64,000 nt of DNA from positions 806,001 to 870,000 of the forward strand of contig NZ_SMRO01000002.1 in NCBI RefSeq assembly GCF_004359985.1, in the 5' to 3' direction. The DNA is from Paraburkholderia flava. GTDB taxonomy: Bacteria; Pseudomonadota; Gammaproteobacteria; Burkholderiales; Burkholderiaceae. Made by a program: the position numbers and the translations under genes. Of the stretch, positions 27,766 to 37,908 are shown in pieces (the first letter of the stretch is position 1; each line of letters begins with the position of its first letter). Under the pieces are notes generated by a model. The model had not been told where the DNA came from. It was given only the letters and a program-made list of their open reading frames with translations, and did not search any database.

Positions 27766-27787
27766 TGTAAAAGCGTCTGCGATGCGC

Positions 27788-28441
27788 TCAGGAAACCGGC
27801 GCTTCGATCACGCGACGCACGTCGTGTGCAATCACATCCGGCGAATCGTGATCGGTCGCGAGCAGGCGCGCGTGGCCGTTGGAATCGAACACGTAGACCG
27901 CCGAGCTATGCGTCACCTCGTAGTCGCCGTTCGGGTCGCGCTTTTCCATCTGATACGCGACGCGATACTTCCTCGCCATCGATTCGATCTGCGAGTCGGT
28001 ACCCGTCAGGCCGCGCGCATGCTCGGCATCGAATGCGCCGAGATAGTCGTGCAGCGCTTTCGCGGTGTCGCGTGCCGGGTCGACGGTGATGAACAGGATG
28101 CGCACGTGCTGCGCGTCGGGACCGAGCTTCTGGAGCACCTGCATCAGCCGCGCCATCGTTTCCGGGCACACGTCGGGGCAATGCGTGTAGCCGAAGTAGA
28201 CGAGCGACGTGATGCCCTTGAACGTCGCGCCGGTGACGGGCTTGCCGTCGTCGGCGGTCAGCGAGAACGACAGGTCGGGCAGGTGGCCGGTGACGTCGGT
28301 CAGTTGCCACGGTGCGCTGTCGTGCGAGCAGCCGGCGAGGGCGGCTGCCGCGAGCAGTCCGAGCGCGACGCGGCGCACGCGAGAAAGTGCGGACGGGCGT
28401 CGGATCGCGTTCGCGCCGCGGTGAAGAAAATCCGTTTGCAT
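27788..28441 (-). CDS. SCO1/SenC-family copper chaperone lipoprotein
   Basis: A 217-residue thioredoxin-fold protein with an N-terminal lipoprotein signal (LLAAAALAGC). The copper ligands of the Sco family are present: CPDVC with two Cys, and the His in YEVTHSSAVYVFD. Sco proteins deliver copper to the CuA site of cytochrome c oxidase or act as thiol reductases. No oxidase gene is adjacent. The chosen ATG (28441) removes a 31-residue upstream extension lacking similarity. Confidence 0.9.
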   Translation of the reverse strand: MQTDFLHRGANAIRRPSALSRVRRVALGLLAAAALAGCSHDSAPWQLTDVTGHLPDLSFSLTADDGKPVTGATFKGITSLVYFGYTHCPDVCPETMARLMQVLQKLGPDAQHVRILFITVDPARDTAKALHDYLGAFDAEHARGLTGTDSQIESMARKYRVAYQMEKRDPNGDYEVTHSSAVYVFDSNGHARLLATDHDSPDVIAHDVRRVIEAPVS

Positions 28442-28837
28442 GGCGTCGCGGAGAAGTTCTGGGGAACCATGGTCGTGGTGGACACTCGATCCACTATCGG
28501 CACCGGATGATCGGGCTTGTGTGAAGATGAGCATGCCGCACGGGCCATCGTGGCTGCGACTCTAACGCAAATCGTCGCGCGGCGTCGCGGCTACGGCCGT
28601 GGTTCGGCGGCATCGAGTCAATTTGCCGCACAATCGGATGCGTGCGACGCGTGCCGGAATGCGCGGGAGTCACAGGTTGGGGTCGAGTGCAACATCGCAC
28701 GAACGAATGCCGCTCAACGCCCGCGCACGATCGCATGCCGAGCTGCTTCCTCGAAAAATCGACCGATGCGCGGTAAGATGCGCACACTTTTCCGGCTGTA
28801 TATCCGGCTGCACACGGCCGGGAGGCAAGATAAACCG

Positions 28838-29587
28838 ATGCATGCAATTCCGGCAGTTCTGTCTCCGACGGAGACGGCTTTCTTCTTCGATTTCGACGGT
28901 ACGCTCGTCGAGCTTGCACCGACGCCCGACGGCGTGCTGGTGGAACCCGGCACCGTCGAGTTGCTCGCCGAACTGCGGCGGCTGACGAACGGCGCGGTGG
29001 CGATCGTGTCGGGCCGTGGCATCGACAGCATCGACGCGTTTCTCGGCATGCCCGACATGCCGATCGCGGGTCTGCACGGCGCCGAACGGCGCGACGCGAA
29101 CGGCGACACGCAGCGCATCGGCTTCAACGACGACCGGCTGCTGCGGATGGAGCAGGTGCTCGCCGACGTCGTCAATCATCATCCCGGCATGCTGCTCGAG
29201 ATCAAGGGTGCCGCGCTCGCGCTGCATTACCGCAATGCACCCGACCGCGAGACCATCGCACGCGAGGCCACGTCGCGCCTCGTCGCGGATTACCCCGGCG
29301 CGTACGTGCTGCAGCCCGGCAAGATGGTCTACGAGATCAAACCGAAAGACGTCGACAAGGGCCGCGCGCTGCGCGCGTTTCTCGACGAGCCGCCGTTCGC
29401 CGGCCGTCGTCCGGTGTTTGCCGGCGATGATCTCACCGACGAAAAAGGCTTCGCGGTCGTCAACGAATACGATGGACTGTCGATCAAGGTCGGCGGCGGC
29501 GACACGATCGCGCGCACGCGTCTCGACTCGGTGAAGGCGCTGCATACGTGGCTCGCGTCGATCGTCGCGGCGGCACGCGGCGCATGA
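28838..29587 (+). CDS. otsB: Trehalose-6-phosphate phosphatase
   Basis: A 249-residue HAD-superfamily phosphatase that removes phosphate from trehalose-6-phosphate, the last step of OtsAB trehalose synthesis. Motif I is FFFDFDGTLVELAP (nucleophile Asp in DFDGT), and GDDLTDEKGF carries the motif-IV acidic pair. The in-frame extension upstream from 28517 has no similarity, so the start is the ATG in AAACCGATG. It lies 70 bp before otsA on the same strand. Confidence 0.95.
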   Translation: MHAIPAVLSPTETAFFFDFDGTLVELAPTPDGVLVEPGTVELLAELRRLTNGAVAIVSGRGIDSIDAFLGMPDMPIAGLHGAERRDANGDTQRIGFNDDRLLRMEQVLADVVNHHPGMLLEIKGAALALHYRNAPDRETIAREATSRLVADYPGAYVLQPGKMVYEIKPKDVDKGRALRAFLDEPPFAGRRPVFAGDDLTDEKGFAVVNEYDGLSIKVGGGDTIARTRLDSVKALHTWLASIVAAARGA

Positions 29588-29657
29588 GCTTTACTGTGCG
29601 TCGGACGTTGCGTCGAAAACATCCGCAGATCCATTCTTCGCACGGGGAGCGCCGGCA

Positions 29658-31052
29658 ATGGGCCGACTGATCATCGTATCGAACCGCGTAGCGCCGATTT
29701 CCGAAGGCGGTCCCGCAGCGGGCGGTCTCGCGGTCGGTGTGTACGACGCGTTGAAGGAAACCGGCGGGATGTGGTTCGGCTGGAGCGGCGACGTACTGGC
29801 GTCCGGGCAGCCGCAGATCAAGGTCGAGGAACGCGGCCCCGTGACCTTCGCGACGATCGGCCTCACGCGACGCGATTACGACCAGTACTACCGCGGCTTT
29901 TCGAACGCGACGCTGTGGCCCGCGTTCCACTACCGTCCCGATCTGCTGCAATACGACCGGCACGAATTCGGCGGCTACTGTCGCGTCAACGCGTGGCTTG
30001 CGCAGCAACTGGTGCCGCTGCTGCAGCCCGACGACGTGATCTGGGTACACGACTATCACCTGATTCCGTTCGCGCAGGCGCTGCGTGCAGCGAGCGTCGG
30101 GAATCGCATTGGCTTCTTTCTGCACATTCCGTTTCCTGCGTCGCAGGTGCTGCTCGCGGTGCCGCCGCATCGTGCGCTCGTCGAGGCGCTGTGCTCGTTC
30201 GATCTGCTCGGCTTCCAGACCGCCCCCGATCTGCGCGCGTTCTGCGATTACATCGTCAACGAAGCAGACGGCTCGGTCGATGCATCGGGCGAGGGCCCGC
30301 ACGTCGTGCGCGCGTTCGGCCGCACGCTGCATGCTGCCGATTATCCGATCGGCGTCTATCCCGACGAGATCGCAGCGCTCGCGAAAGCAGGCGAGCCCGG
30401 CAAGGCCGTGCGCACGATGAAGGCGACGCTGCATGCGCGCAAGCTGATCATGAGCGTCGACCGGCTCGATTATTCGAAGGGGCTGGTCGAGCGTTTTCGT
30501 GCGTTCGAGCGGCTGCTCGAACATGTGCCCGCGCAGCGCAATCACGTGTCGTTCCTGCAGATCGCCCCGCCGACGCGTGCCGATCTGCATGCGTATCAGG
30601 ACATCCGTCTGCAGCTCGAGGGCGAGTCGGGCCGAATCAATGGGCGCTTCGCCGAACTGGACTGGACGCCGATCCTGTACATCCATCGGCAGTACGAGCG
30701 CTCGGTGCTGGCCGCGCTGTTTCGCACCGCGCACGTCGGCTACGTGACGCCGTTGCGCGACGGCATGAATCTCGTCGCGAAGGAATATGTGTCGGCGCAG
30801 GACCCGGAGGATCCGGGCGTGCTGGTGCTGTCGCGCTTCGCCGGCGCCGCGCAGGAATTGCAGGGCGCGTTGATCGTGAATCCGGTCGACGTCGACGGCA
30901 TGGCCGACGCGCTAGCTGCCGCACTGACGATGCCGCTCGCGGAGCGGCAGGCGCGTCATCGCGACATGATGGTGCTGCTGCGGGAGAACAATGTGTCGGT
31001 GTGGCGAGATCGCTTTATGAGCGATCTGCAGCGCTCGGGGGAGCATGCCTGA
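29658..31052 (+). CDS. otsA: Trehalose-6-phosphate synthase
   Basis: A 464-residue GT20 glycosyltransferase that joins UDP-glucose and glucose-6-phosphate to form trehalose-6-phosphate. Key features are the N-terminal loop VSNRVAPI, the segment [15 protein letters not shown], the donor-site [11 protein letters not shown] and the C-terminal [14 protein letters not shown]. Length is normal. The otsB-otsA order fits a two-gene operon; trehalose protects against osmotic and desiccation stress. Confidence 0.96.
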   Translation: MGRLIIVSNRVAPISEGGPAAGGLAVGVYDALKETGGMWFGWSGDVLASGQPQIKVEERGPVTFATIGLTRRDYDQYYRGFSNATLWPAFHYRPDLLQYDRHEFGGYCRVNAWLAQQLVPLLQPDDVIWVHDYHLIPFAQALRAASVGNRIGFFLHIPFPASQVLLAVPPHRALVEALCSFDLLGFQTAPDLRAFCDYIVNEADGSVDASGEGPHVVRAFGRTLHAADYPIGVYPDEIAALAKAGEPGKAVRTMKATLHARKLIMSVDRLDYSKGLVERFRAFERLLEHVPAQRNHVSFLQIAPPTRADLHAYQDIRLQLEGESGRINGRFAELDWTPILYIHRQYERSVLAALFRTAHVGYVTPLRDGMNLVAKEYVSAQDPEDPGVLVLSRFAGAAQELQGALIVNPVDVDGMADALAAALTMPLAERQARHRDMMVLLRENNVSVWRDRFMSDLQRSGEHA

Positions 31053-31137
31053 AGAGGCATGTGCCGGGTAGGCAAGAGACTGAGAGGTGGCGATCGATCA
31101 CGACTGCCACCACCGATATCAGCGAAAGCGAGCGACG

Positions 31138-33042
31138 TTACGCGACGTGCTGCTCGTCGACCTTCTTGCCGCCGATATGCAGCGTCGTCCCCTTGCCGTA
31201 CTGCTTCGACAGCAGATCGCGATAAAGGCCCGGCCGATTGCGCAACTCTTCGGGGCTGCCGTCGTCGATGACCTTGCCCGAATTCATCACGATGATCCGG
31301 TCGAAGTTGTGCAGCGTCGATAGCCGGTGCGCGATCGCGATCACCGTGCGGCCGACCATCAGCCGGTCGAGTGCTTTCTGGATCGCTTCTTCCGATGCGC
31401 TGTCGAGTGCCGACGTTGCTTCGTCGAGCAGCAGGATCGGCGCATTCTTCAGGATCGCGCGCGCGATCGCGATCCGCTGCCGTTGCCCGCCCGACAGTTT
31501 CACGCCGCGGTCGCCGACGATCGTGTCGAACCCTTCCGGCATCGCTTCGATGAAGTCCGTGCAGCGCGCTTCGCGGGCCGCAGTGAGCACTTCTTCGCGC
31601 GACGCCTCGGGTCGGCCATACGCGATGTTCTCGTAGACCGTCCGATGGAACAGCGAGATGTCCTGCGGCACCAGCGCGATCGCGTGGCGCAGGCTGTCCT
31701 GCGTGACCGCGCCGATATCCATCCCGTCGATCTTGATCTGCCCGCCCTGGGTTTCGTAGAAGCGCTGCAGCAGCGCGAGCACCGTCGACTTGCCCGCGCC
31801 CGATTTGCCGATCAGCCCGACGCGCTGGCCCGGCTCGATGTGCAGATCGAAATGATCGAGGATCGGCCGGCGGCGCGGGTACGCGAACGTGACGCGCTCG
31901 AAGTCGACGCGTCCGCCTTGCGGCACAAGTTCGGCCGCGTCCGAGCGATCGGGCATCCCGTGCGGCTCGAGCAGCGTCTTCACGGCTTCGGCGAGACGCG
32001 CGACGTGCTGCGTCACGTCGACCAGCGCGACGGCGAGGTCGCGCGTGCCGTGCAGAATCGTGAAGCCGAGCGAGCTGACCAGCACGATATCGCCCGACGT
32101 CGCCTTGCCCTGATCCCACAGCCACAGCGCCCAGCCGAGCAGCCCCGCCGACAGCAGCGCGGTGATCACCGCGTGCAGCAGCCGCAGCTTCTCGAGATAC
32201 AGCAGGCTCTGCTGCCGCGCATCCATCTCGGCCTTGACGGTCGCGCCGAAGCGCTTCTGCTCGCGAAAGGTCATACCGAACGCGCGCACGAGGCCCATGT
32301 TGCTGATCACGTCGACGAGCTCGCCGTCTACCGATGCCGCCTTGGTCGCGAAATGATGGTGGCGCGCGGAGCCGCGTCCGGCGAGCTTGTACAGCACCAC
32401 CGACAGAATCGCCGAACACAGCAGCAGGCCGCCGGCCATCAGCGGATTGACCGCGATGATCATCACGATCGCGCCGCACACCGCGATACACGGCGGCAGC
32501 ACGTTCCACGCGGTGGTGTTTTCGGCCGTATAGACCGCGTTCGACGTTGCCGTGATGCGGCTCGCGAGCATGCCGGGCTGTTTCTCCGCGTAATAGCTCG
32601 GCGAATGCCCGCTCAGATACTGGAAGAGGTCGCGCCGCAGGTCGCCCGTGACGGCGACGAACGTGTGCGCGGCAACCCAGCCGCCGACCCGCCACAGCAT
32701 GTTGTCCGCGGCGATCAGGCCGACGAGGATCGCGAACGCGGTCCACAGCGGCCCCGGATGATGCCGGCCGGTGCCGAGCACGTCGATCAGATGCTTGATC
32801 GCGTACTGCGACGCGAGCGCGCAGCCCACCGCGGCGAGCACGCTGCACAGCACGATGGCATGCGACACCGGATGACGACGGATGAAGCGGAAAAGAAACG
32901 CAAGCGGCCGGTCCGCATAGCTCGCGAGCTTTGCGTTGCGGGCGTTACGCTGTGCGATGGTCAAATGTTCCAATTGATCGTGAAGTCGGAGTGGGGCGGT
33001 TAGCGATGCAGCGTCATCGGTTGCGATGCGCGTGCAAGACAA
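31138..33042 (-). CDS. ABC exporter with fused membrane and ATPase domains
   Basis: A 634-residue type IV (MsbA-like) half-transporter, likely a homodimer. The membrane domain (about 50-350, six segments) starts after RPLAFLFRFIRRHPVSHAIVL. The nucleotide-binding domain (about 385-615) shows Walker A GKSGAGKST, signature LSGGQRQRIAIARA and Walker B ILLLDEATSALD, with an H-loop in IAIAHRLSTL. The substrate cannot be read from sequence. It lies between otsA (convergent, 85-bp gap) and a family 4 glycosyltransferase (divergent), so a glycolipid or polysaccharide role is possible but unproven. Confidence 0.9.
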   Translation of the reverse strand: MSCTRIATDDAASLTAPLRLHDQLEHLTIAQRNARNAKLASYADRPLAFLFRFIRRHPVSHAIVLCSVLAAVGCALASQYAIKHLIDVLGTGRHHPGPLWTAFAILVGLIAADNMLWRVGGWVAAHTFVAVTGDLRRDLFQYLSGHSPSYYAEKQPGMLASRITATSNAVYTAENTTAWNVLPPCIAVCGAIVMIIAVNPLMAGGLLLCSAILSVVLYKLAGRGSARHHHFATKAASVDGELVDVISNMGLVRAFGMTFREQKRFGATVKAEMDARQQSLLYLEKLRLLHAVITALLSAGLLGWALWLWDQGKATSGDIVLVSSLGFTILHGTRDLAVALVDVTQHVARLAEAVKTLLEPHGMPDRSDAAELVPQGGRVDFERVTFAYPRRRPILDHFDLHIEPGQRVGLIGKSGAGKSTVLALLQRFYETQGGQIKIDGMDIGAVTQDSLRHAIALVPQDISLFHRTVYENIAYGRPEASREEVLTAAREARCTDFIEAMPEGFDTIVGDRGVKLSGGQRQRIAIARAILKNAPILLLDEATSALDSASEEAIQKALDRLMVGRTVIAIAHRLSTLHNFDRIIVMNSGKVIDDGSPEELRNRPGLYRDLLSKQYGKGTTLHIGGKKVDEQHVA

Positions 33043-33695
33043 GTGAATGTTTCGGCATTGTAAATACGCAAAAGCTATTCCGCATGCGGAATGTCGCCCG
33101 GACGACAGCCTTCTTCGTCAGTCACGACTTGCGAGCCTCGTTTGCTGGACAGATCCTGCGGCCCGACGTTCGCGTAATCACCAATTTTCAGATAGCAAAC
33201 AAGTTATAATTACAGATTGCATTCGGCGCTCGTCGTGTGCTGCAGATTGTGCAACGGTTCCCGGAAGTCAACCTGGCTCGCCAGGGGCCTCTCGGCCGCA
33301 GGTCATTTCTCTCGCAGTGCAGCGAACGTGATACCAATGTAAAACTCCGTTGTAAAACAAGGGTTTGCAAAATGTTGCGCCTTTGTAACAACGTAAAGTT
33401 TTTGAAATGTTGCGCGCCGCGGAAGCGGTGGGGCGCGGATAATGCGCTCTCGGTCAGCCCGCCGCGAATTTCAGGATGTTTGTCAACGGGTGTTCATGCC
33501 AGGCGTTTACGCCGGGATGGGCAACCTGGCAGATGTCGACCAGTGTGGGTGTCCTTGCAAAGCGATCTATCGCAGGGTTTCTCGGGGAATCAGGCCCGGC
33601 CGGCTTCCACCGGCCATACCGCCGTAGCGAGCAAGCGAATCGCTTTTACCAACCGCTGTACTTTTGCCTGATTTTTTTACGAGGAGTTCTCCATT
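33043..33695. other. 653-bp gap between ABC exporter and glycosyltransferase
   Basis: No supported gene lies here. The left part (33160-33230) and the centre (33340-33420) are AT-rich against a GC-rich background, and the 11-mer AAATGTTGCGC occurs twice in direct orientation at 33370-33380 and 33405-33415. The gap must hold divergent promoters for both neighbours. A ribosome site (GAGGAG) stands about 10 bases before the glycosyltransferase ATG. A non-coding RNA or long leader is possible but not shown. Confidence 0.5.
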
Positions 33696-34760
33696 ATGCG
33701 AATCGCTCAAATTGCTCCGCTGCACGAAGCGGTTCCGCCGAAGCTGTATGGCGGTACCGAACGCGTGGTGTCGTACCTGACCGAAGCGCTGGTCGAACAG
33801 GGGCATGACGTGACGCTCTTCGCGAGCGGCGATTCGCAGACTTCGGCGAAACTCGAAGCGTTCTGGCCGCAGGCCTTGCGTCTCGACCCGACCATCCGCG
33901 ACACGATGGCCCCGCACATGCTGCTGCTCGAAGAAGTGCGCCGTCGCGCGGACGAATTCGATGTGCTGCATTTCCACATCGACTACTACCCGTTCTCGCT
34001 GTTCTCGCGTCAGCCGGTCCCGCATCTGACCACGCTGCACGGCCGTCTCGACCTGCCGGAACTGCAACCCATCTTCAATACGTTCAACGACGTGCCGGTC
34101 GTGTCGATCTCCGACAACCAGCGCATGCCGTTGCCGCAGGCGAACTGGGCATCGACCGTTTATCACGGTCTGCCGGAAAACCTGCTGACGCCGCTCAAGG
34201 ACACCAAGCCGGGCTACCTCGCGTTCCTCGGCCGTATCTCGCCGGAAAAGCGTCTCGACACCGCGATCCGCATCGCGCAGCAGGCAGGCATGCCGCTCAA
34301 GGTCGCAGCGAAGCTCGACAAGGCCGACCGTGCCTACTATGAAGAAGTCATCAAGCCGCTGATGTCGCTGCCGCACGTCGAGTACATCGGCGAAATCAGC
34401 GAAGGCGAGAAGGCCGAATTCCTCGGCGGCGCGCACGCGTTGCTGTTCCCGATCGACTGGCCGGAGCCCTTCGGTCTGGTGATGATCGAAGCGATGGCCT
34501 GCGGCACGCCGGTGATCGCGTTCAAGCGCGGTTCGGTGCCGGAAGTGATCGAAAACGGCGTGTCGGGTTTCGTTGTCGAAGACGAAATCAGCGCGGTTGC
34601 CGCTGTGAACCGTCTGCACACGCTGCCGCGTGAAACGGTGCGCAAGGCATTCGAAGCGCGTTTCTCGTCGAAGGTGATGGCGAAGAACTACGTCGCCGTG
34701 TACGAAGAGCTGCTGCGTCAGAAGCGTCGTACGGTGCTGCGCGAAGTCAACGCCGGTTAA
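33696..34760 (+). CDS. Glycosyltransferase family 4
   Basis: A 354-residue GT-B glycosyltransferase. The N-terminal Rossmann domain opens with MRIAQIAPLHEAVPPKLYGG, and the donor-binding domain shows FLGRISPEKRLDTAI and EPFGLVMIEAMACGTPVIA, with GSVPEVIENGVSGFVV, the E-x7-E region typical of retaining GT4 enzymes. Substrates are unknown. Unlike most polysaccharide enzymes it has no neighbouring cluster, apart from the ABC exporter facing away. A terminator follows. Confidence 0.92.
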   Translation: MRIAQIAPLHEAVPPKLYGGTERVVSYLTEALVEQGHDVTLFASGDSQTSAKLEAFWPQALRLDPTIRDTMAPHMLLLEEVRRRADEFDVLHFHIDYYPFSLFSRQPVPHLTTLHGRLDLPELQPIFNTFNDVPVVSISDNQRMPLPQANWASTVYHGLPENLLTPLKDTKPGYLAFLGRISPEKRLDTAIRIAQQAGMPLKVAAKLDKADRAYYEEVIKPLMSLPHVEYIGEISEGEKAEFLGGAHALLFPIDWPEPFGLVMIEAMACGTPVIAFKRGSVPEVIENGVSGFVVEDEISAVAAVNRLHTLPRETVRKAFEARFSSKVMAKNYVAVYEELLRQKRRTVLREVNAG

Positions 34761-34796
34761 TCGGGCAGGCGGCCAGCCAGGCCGCAAAGCTGTCTC

Positions 34797-34825
34797 ACAA
34801 CGCCCCGCATGCGGGGCGTTGTTGC
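34797..34825 (+). terminator. Terminator after the glycosyltransferase gene
   Basis: A 12-bp perfect inverted repeat (CAACGCCCCGCA with TGCGGGGCGTTG, 34798-34821) is followed by TTGC, a short T-run only. It lies 38 bp after the stop codon and may be partly factor-independent. Confidence 0.7.
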
Positions 34826-34971
34826 ATCTGCGCGTCGGAAGGTGGGGCGAAACGACGCGGCGCACGCGAAAGCCGCCGTTTCGTGTGCGGTGACGGTGGG
34901 CTTGCGTTGCAATATCCCTATAATGGCCGTGCCGCAGACGGGCGGTACTGCCGAAGACACAGGAGGATGCT

Positions 34972-35808
34972 TTGCCGAGAACGAAAGAGACGCGCGCGAA
35001 CGCGGCGCCCGGCGCCGGCATGCTCTTCGCGCTGCGCGCCATCGGTCTCGTGATCCTGGCTCGCTGGCTGTTCTCGATGTCGCAGATGGACCTGCTCAGC
35101 GCGTTGTCGGGCATGGCTTCGTCGCCGTGGGCGTGCATCAATCTCGTGTTCCTGTTCCTGCTGATCTTTCTGCCCGGCGCGCGTGCGCAGGCGGAGCGTC
35201 CGTTTCATCCGCTGCCGCAATGGCTGCGGCAGGCGCTGCGGTTTTTCGCGTTTCTCGGATTCGTTTTTGCGCTGTGGTCGATCGGTGCATTCGTGCTGAC
35301 GGCCGGCTGGCGCCGCACGGTGAATACGGTCGCGGCGACGAACGGCTGGCTCGTGGCCGCGCCCGCGATGTATGCAGCCGTGTTGTGGATCTGCCGGCCG
35401 CGCGCGCTGTGGCGCACGAATATCGCGGCGCGTCGTTTCGCGATCGGTCGTTACGCGATTGCACTTGATACGGCGACGCGCACCGTGATCGTCTGGGCCG
35501 AGAGCCGCAAGCTCGGGCAATACGATGCACGTGAACTGTCCGTGCGCTGGCCGGCGGGGCAGGGGCCGGTGGCTACATCGGAAGAGCCTGTCGCCTCCGT
35601 CGCACCGGTTGCCGCAAACGTAGGTTCGTCCACTGCCGCGCGATTCAGTCCGTTCTACTGGCGACGGAGTCAGAGAGTCGAACTGGTGTGGGATTCGCCG
35701 GCCGCTGCCGGACATAATCGTCAGAGCGTGTTTCGTGCGCCGCTGGCTACCGAAGGCGATCGCGCGGCTGCACGTGCACTTGATACGACGCTGCGCCAGA
35801 CCGTCTAG
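34972..35808 (+). CDS. Unassigned membrane protein with TTG start
   Basis: A 278-residue protein with about four hydrophobic segments (near residues 17-35, 44-62, 84-107 and 120-140), followed by a soluble C-terminal half rich in Ala, Val and Arg. I do not recognise a family. The TTG start is supported by AGGAGG (34961-34966) five bases upstream; no in-frame ATG precedes the first segment closely. Codon use is like its neighbours. It is flanked by same-strand genes and looks like a single-gene unit. Confidence 0.7.
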   Translation: MPRTKETRANAAPGAGMLFALRAIGLVILARWLFSMSQMDLLSALSGMASSPWACINLVFLFLLIFLPGARAQAERPFHPLPQWLRQALRFFAFLGFVFALWSIGAFVLTAGWRRTVNTVAATNGWLVAAPAMYAAVLWICRPRALWRTNIAARRFAIGRYAIALDTATRTVIVWAESRKLGQYDARELSVRWPAGQGPVATSEEPVASVAPVAANVGSSTAARFSPFYWRRSQRVELVWDSPAAAGHNRQSVFRAPLATEGDRAAARALDTTLRQTV

Positions 35809-35922
35809 TCTCGCGTCGTTTGCTGTGGTTTATGACGGAACCTCGGAATAGAGGTCGCCGCATCGTACGGCGCGCGACTGAAAAATCTACATCGACCATA
35901 TCGCGTTTTTCAAGGAGTCGCC

Positions 35923-36387
35923 ATGCTGATTCGCTGGTTGCTTGCCGCTATCCATCTGCTCGCCTACGGCTTCGCTCTCGCGTCGATCCTTCGACGTAGC
36001 GTCGCGCTTCGCCACTGTTCAACGCCCGCCGGTCTACCGCCCGTTTTTCATGCGGACAGCGGTTGGGGTATCTCGGCGCTTGTGTTGATCGTGACCGGTG
36101 CGATGCGTGCGTTCGGCGGTTATGAGAAGGGCACGGAGTACTACCTGCACGAACCGCTCTTTCACCTGAAGATGACCGCGCTGGTGCTGATCCTGTTGCT
36201 GGAAATCGCGCCGATGATCGGCTTGATCCGCTGGCGCATCGTGTTGAAGAAGGGCGGCACGCCCGACCTCAGCCGCGCGAAACGGTATGCGGGTATCGGT
36301 GTGGTGCAGGCGGTGCTGCTGGTGCTGATGGTGTTTGCTGCCAGCGGAATGGCGCGTGGGATTGGGCTGCCTGCTGACGCGGTATAG
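35923..36387 (+). CDS. DUF2214-family membrane protein
   Basis: A 154-residue integral membrane protein with four hydrophobic segments. It matches DUF2214 by its opening helix with a central His (LLAAIHLLAYGFALASI) and the His-containing third helix (HEPLFHLKMTALVLILLLEI). The family resembles CopD-type four-helix proteins, and several members have His residues that could bind haem, but no function is established. An AAGGAG site lies about 6 bases before the ATG. Confidence 0.75.
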   Translation: MLIRWLLAAIHLLAYGFALASILRRSVALRHCSTPAGLPPVFHADSGWGISALVLIVTGAMRAFGGYEKGTEYYLHEPLFHLKMTALVLILLLEIAPMIGLIRWRIVLKKGGTPDLSRAKRYAGIGVVQAVLLVLMVFAASGMARGIGLPADAV

Positions 36388-36447
36388 AAGTGGGTTTAGT
36401 CGCAGGGGCAGGGTAGTCATACACCGCACACCCCAGCAAACGACAGA

Positions 36448-36474
36448 GGCCCGAAACCTCCAAGGTTCCGGGCC
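36448..36474 (-). terminator. Terminator-like hairpin after gudD
   Basis: An 11-bp stem with one mismatch and a 5-base loop lies 39 bp past the gudD stop on the minus strand. The T-run that should follow is weak, so this is a candidate only. Confidence 0.5.
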
Positions 36475-36512
36475 GCTTCTCCATCGCAACCGCGTCAACA
36501 ACAGCCCGCCAA

Positions 36513-37862
36513 TCAACGCACGAGACAAGGCCGCTTGTTGTCGAACGTCCAGTTCGGGATCAGGTACTGCATCGCGATACCGTCGTCGCGCGCACCGAGG
36601 CCGTGTTCTTTATACAGCTCGTGCGCCTTGGCCAACTCGTCCATATCGAGCTCGACACCGAGGCCGCCGCGCGGCGGCACGTCGACCATCCCGCCGACAA
36701 TCTTGAACGGCTCGCGCGTGAGACGCTGACCGTCCTGCCAGATCCAGTGCGTATCGATCGCGGTGATCTTGCCCGGCGCCGCAGCCGCAACATGCGTGAA
36801 CATCGCGAGCGAGATGTCGAAGTGGTTGTTCGAATGCGAGCCCCACGTGAGGCCCCACTCGTTGCACATCTGTGCGACGCGCACCGAGCCCTGCATGGTC
36901 CAGAAGTGCGGATCGGCGAGCGGAATGTCGACCGACTGCAACTGGATCGCGTGACCCATCTGACGCCAGTCGGTTGCGATCATGTTGGTCGCTGTGCGCA
37001 GGCCGGTCGCCCGGCGGAATTCCGCCATCACTTCGCGGCCCGAGTAGCCGTTCTCCGCGCCGCACGGATCTTCCGCGTACGCGAGCACGTCGTGCTGATC
37101 GCGGCACAGGCGGATCGCTTCGGCGAGCGACCACGCGCCGTTCGGATCGAGCGTGATGCGTGCTTCCGGGAAACGTTCGGCGAGCGCGGTGACCGCTTCG
37201 ATTTCTTCGTCGCCGGCGAGCACGCCGCCCTTCAGCTTGAAGTCGTTGAAACCATAGCGCGCATGCGCGGCTTCCGCGAGACGGACGACCGCTTCGGGAT
37301 TCAGCGCGACTTCGGTACGCAGACGCGTCCAGTCGTCTTCGTCGGTGCCGTTTGCGTACGGCAGGTCGGTCTTGTTGCGATCGCCGACATAGAACAGGTA
37401 GCCGAGCATCTCGACGCGCTCGCGCTGCTGCCCTTCGCCGAGCAGTGCGGCGACCGGCACGTCGAGGTGCTGGCCGAGCAGGTCGAGCAGCGCCGCTTCG
37501 AGCGCGGTCACTGCGTGAATCGTCGTGCGCAGGTCGAAGGTCTGCAGGCCGCGGCCGCCCGCGTCGCGATCGGCGAATTGCCGGCGCACGGTGTTCAGCA
37601 CGTTGTTGAAACTGCCGATCGACTGGCCGACCACAAGCGGACGCGCATCGTCGATCGTCTGACGGATCTTTTCGCCGCCCGGCACTTCGCCGACGCCGGT
37701 GCGTCCGGCGCTGTCCTTCAGGATCACGATGTTGCGTGTGAAGAACGGCGCGTGGGCACCGCTCAGATTCAGCAGCATGCTGTCGCGGCCGGCGACGGGG
37801 ACGACGCGCAGCTCGGTGATCTTCGGCGTGTCGTTGGAAGGCGTGACGGTGGATGCGTTCAT
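36513..37862 (-). CDS. gudD: D-glucarate dehydratase
   Basis: A 449-residue enolase-superfamily enzyme that dehydrates D-glucarate (and L-idarate) to 5-keto-4-deoxy-D-glucarate. Matches include the N-terminal [37 protein letters not shown] (catalytic Lys), [11 protein letters not shown] and AEDPCG for the metal site, and [16 protein letters not shown] near the active-site His. The ATG at 37862 is preferred over a TTG 12 bases upstream. gudP precedes it on the same strand by 46 bp, so the two form an operon. Confidence 0.95.
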   Translation of the reverse strand: MNASTVTPSNDTPKITELRVVPVAGRDSMLLNLSGAHAPFFTRNIVILKDSAGRTGVGEVPGGEKIRQTIDDARPLVVGQSIGSFNNVLNTVRRQFADRDAGGRGLQTFDLRTTIHAVTALEAALLDLLGQHLDVPVAALLGEGQQRERVEMLGYLFYVGDRNKTDLPYANGTDEDDWTRLRTEVALNPEAVVRLAEAAHARYGFNDFKLKGGVLAGDEEIEAVTALAERFPEARITLDPNGAWSLAEAIRLCRDQHDVLAYAEDPCGAENGYSGREVMAEFRRATGLRTATNMIATDWRQMGHAIQLQSVDIPLADPHFWTMQGSVRVAQMCNEWGLTWGSHSNNHFDISLAMFTHVAAAAPGKITAIDTHWIWQDGQRLTREPFKIVGGMVDVPPRGGLGVELDMDELAKAHELYKEHGLGARDDGIAMQYLIPNWTFDNKRPCLVR

Positions 37863-37908
37863 GATGGGCGGCAAGGAAGCAAAAAAGGAGACGACGGATA
37901 AGCGAAAA

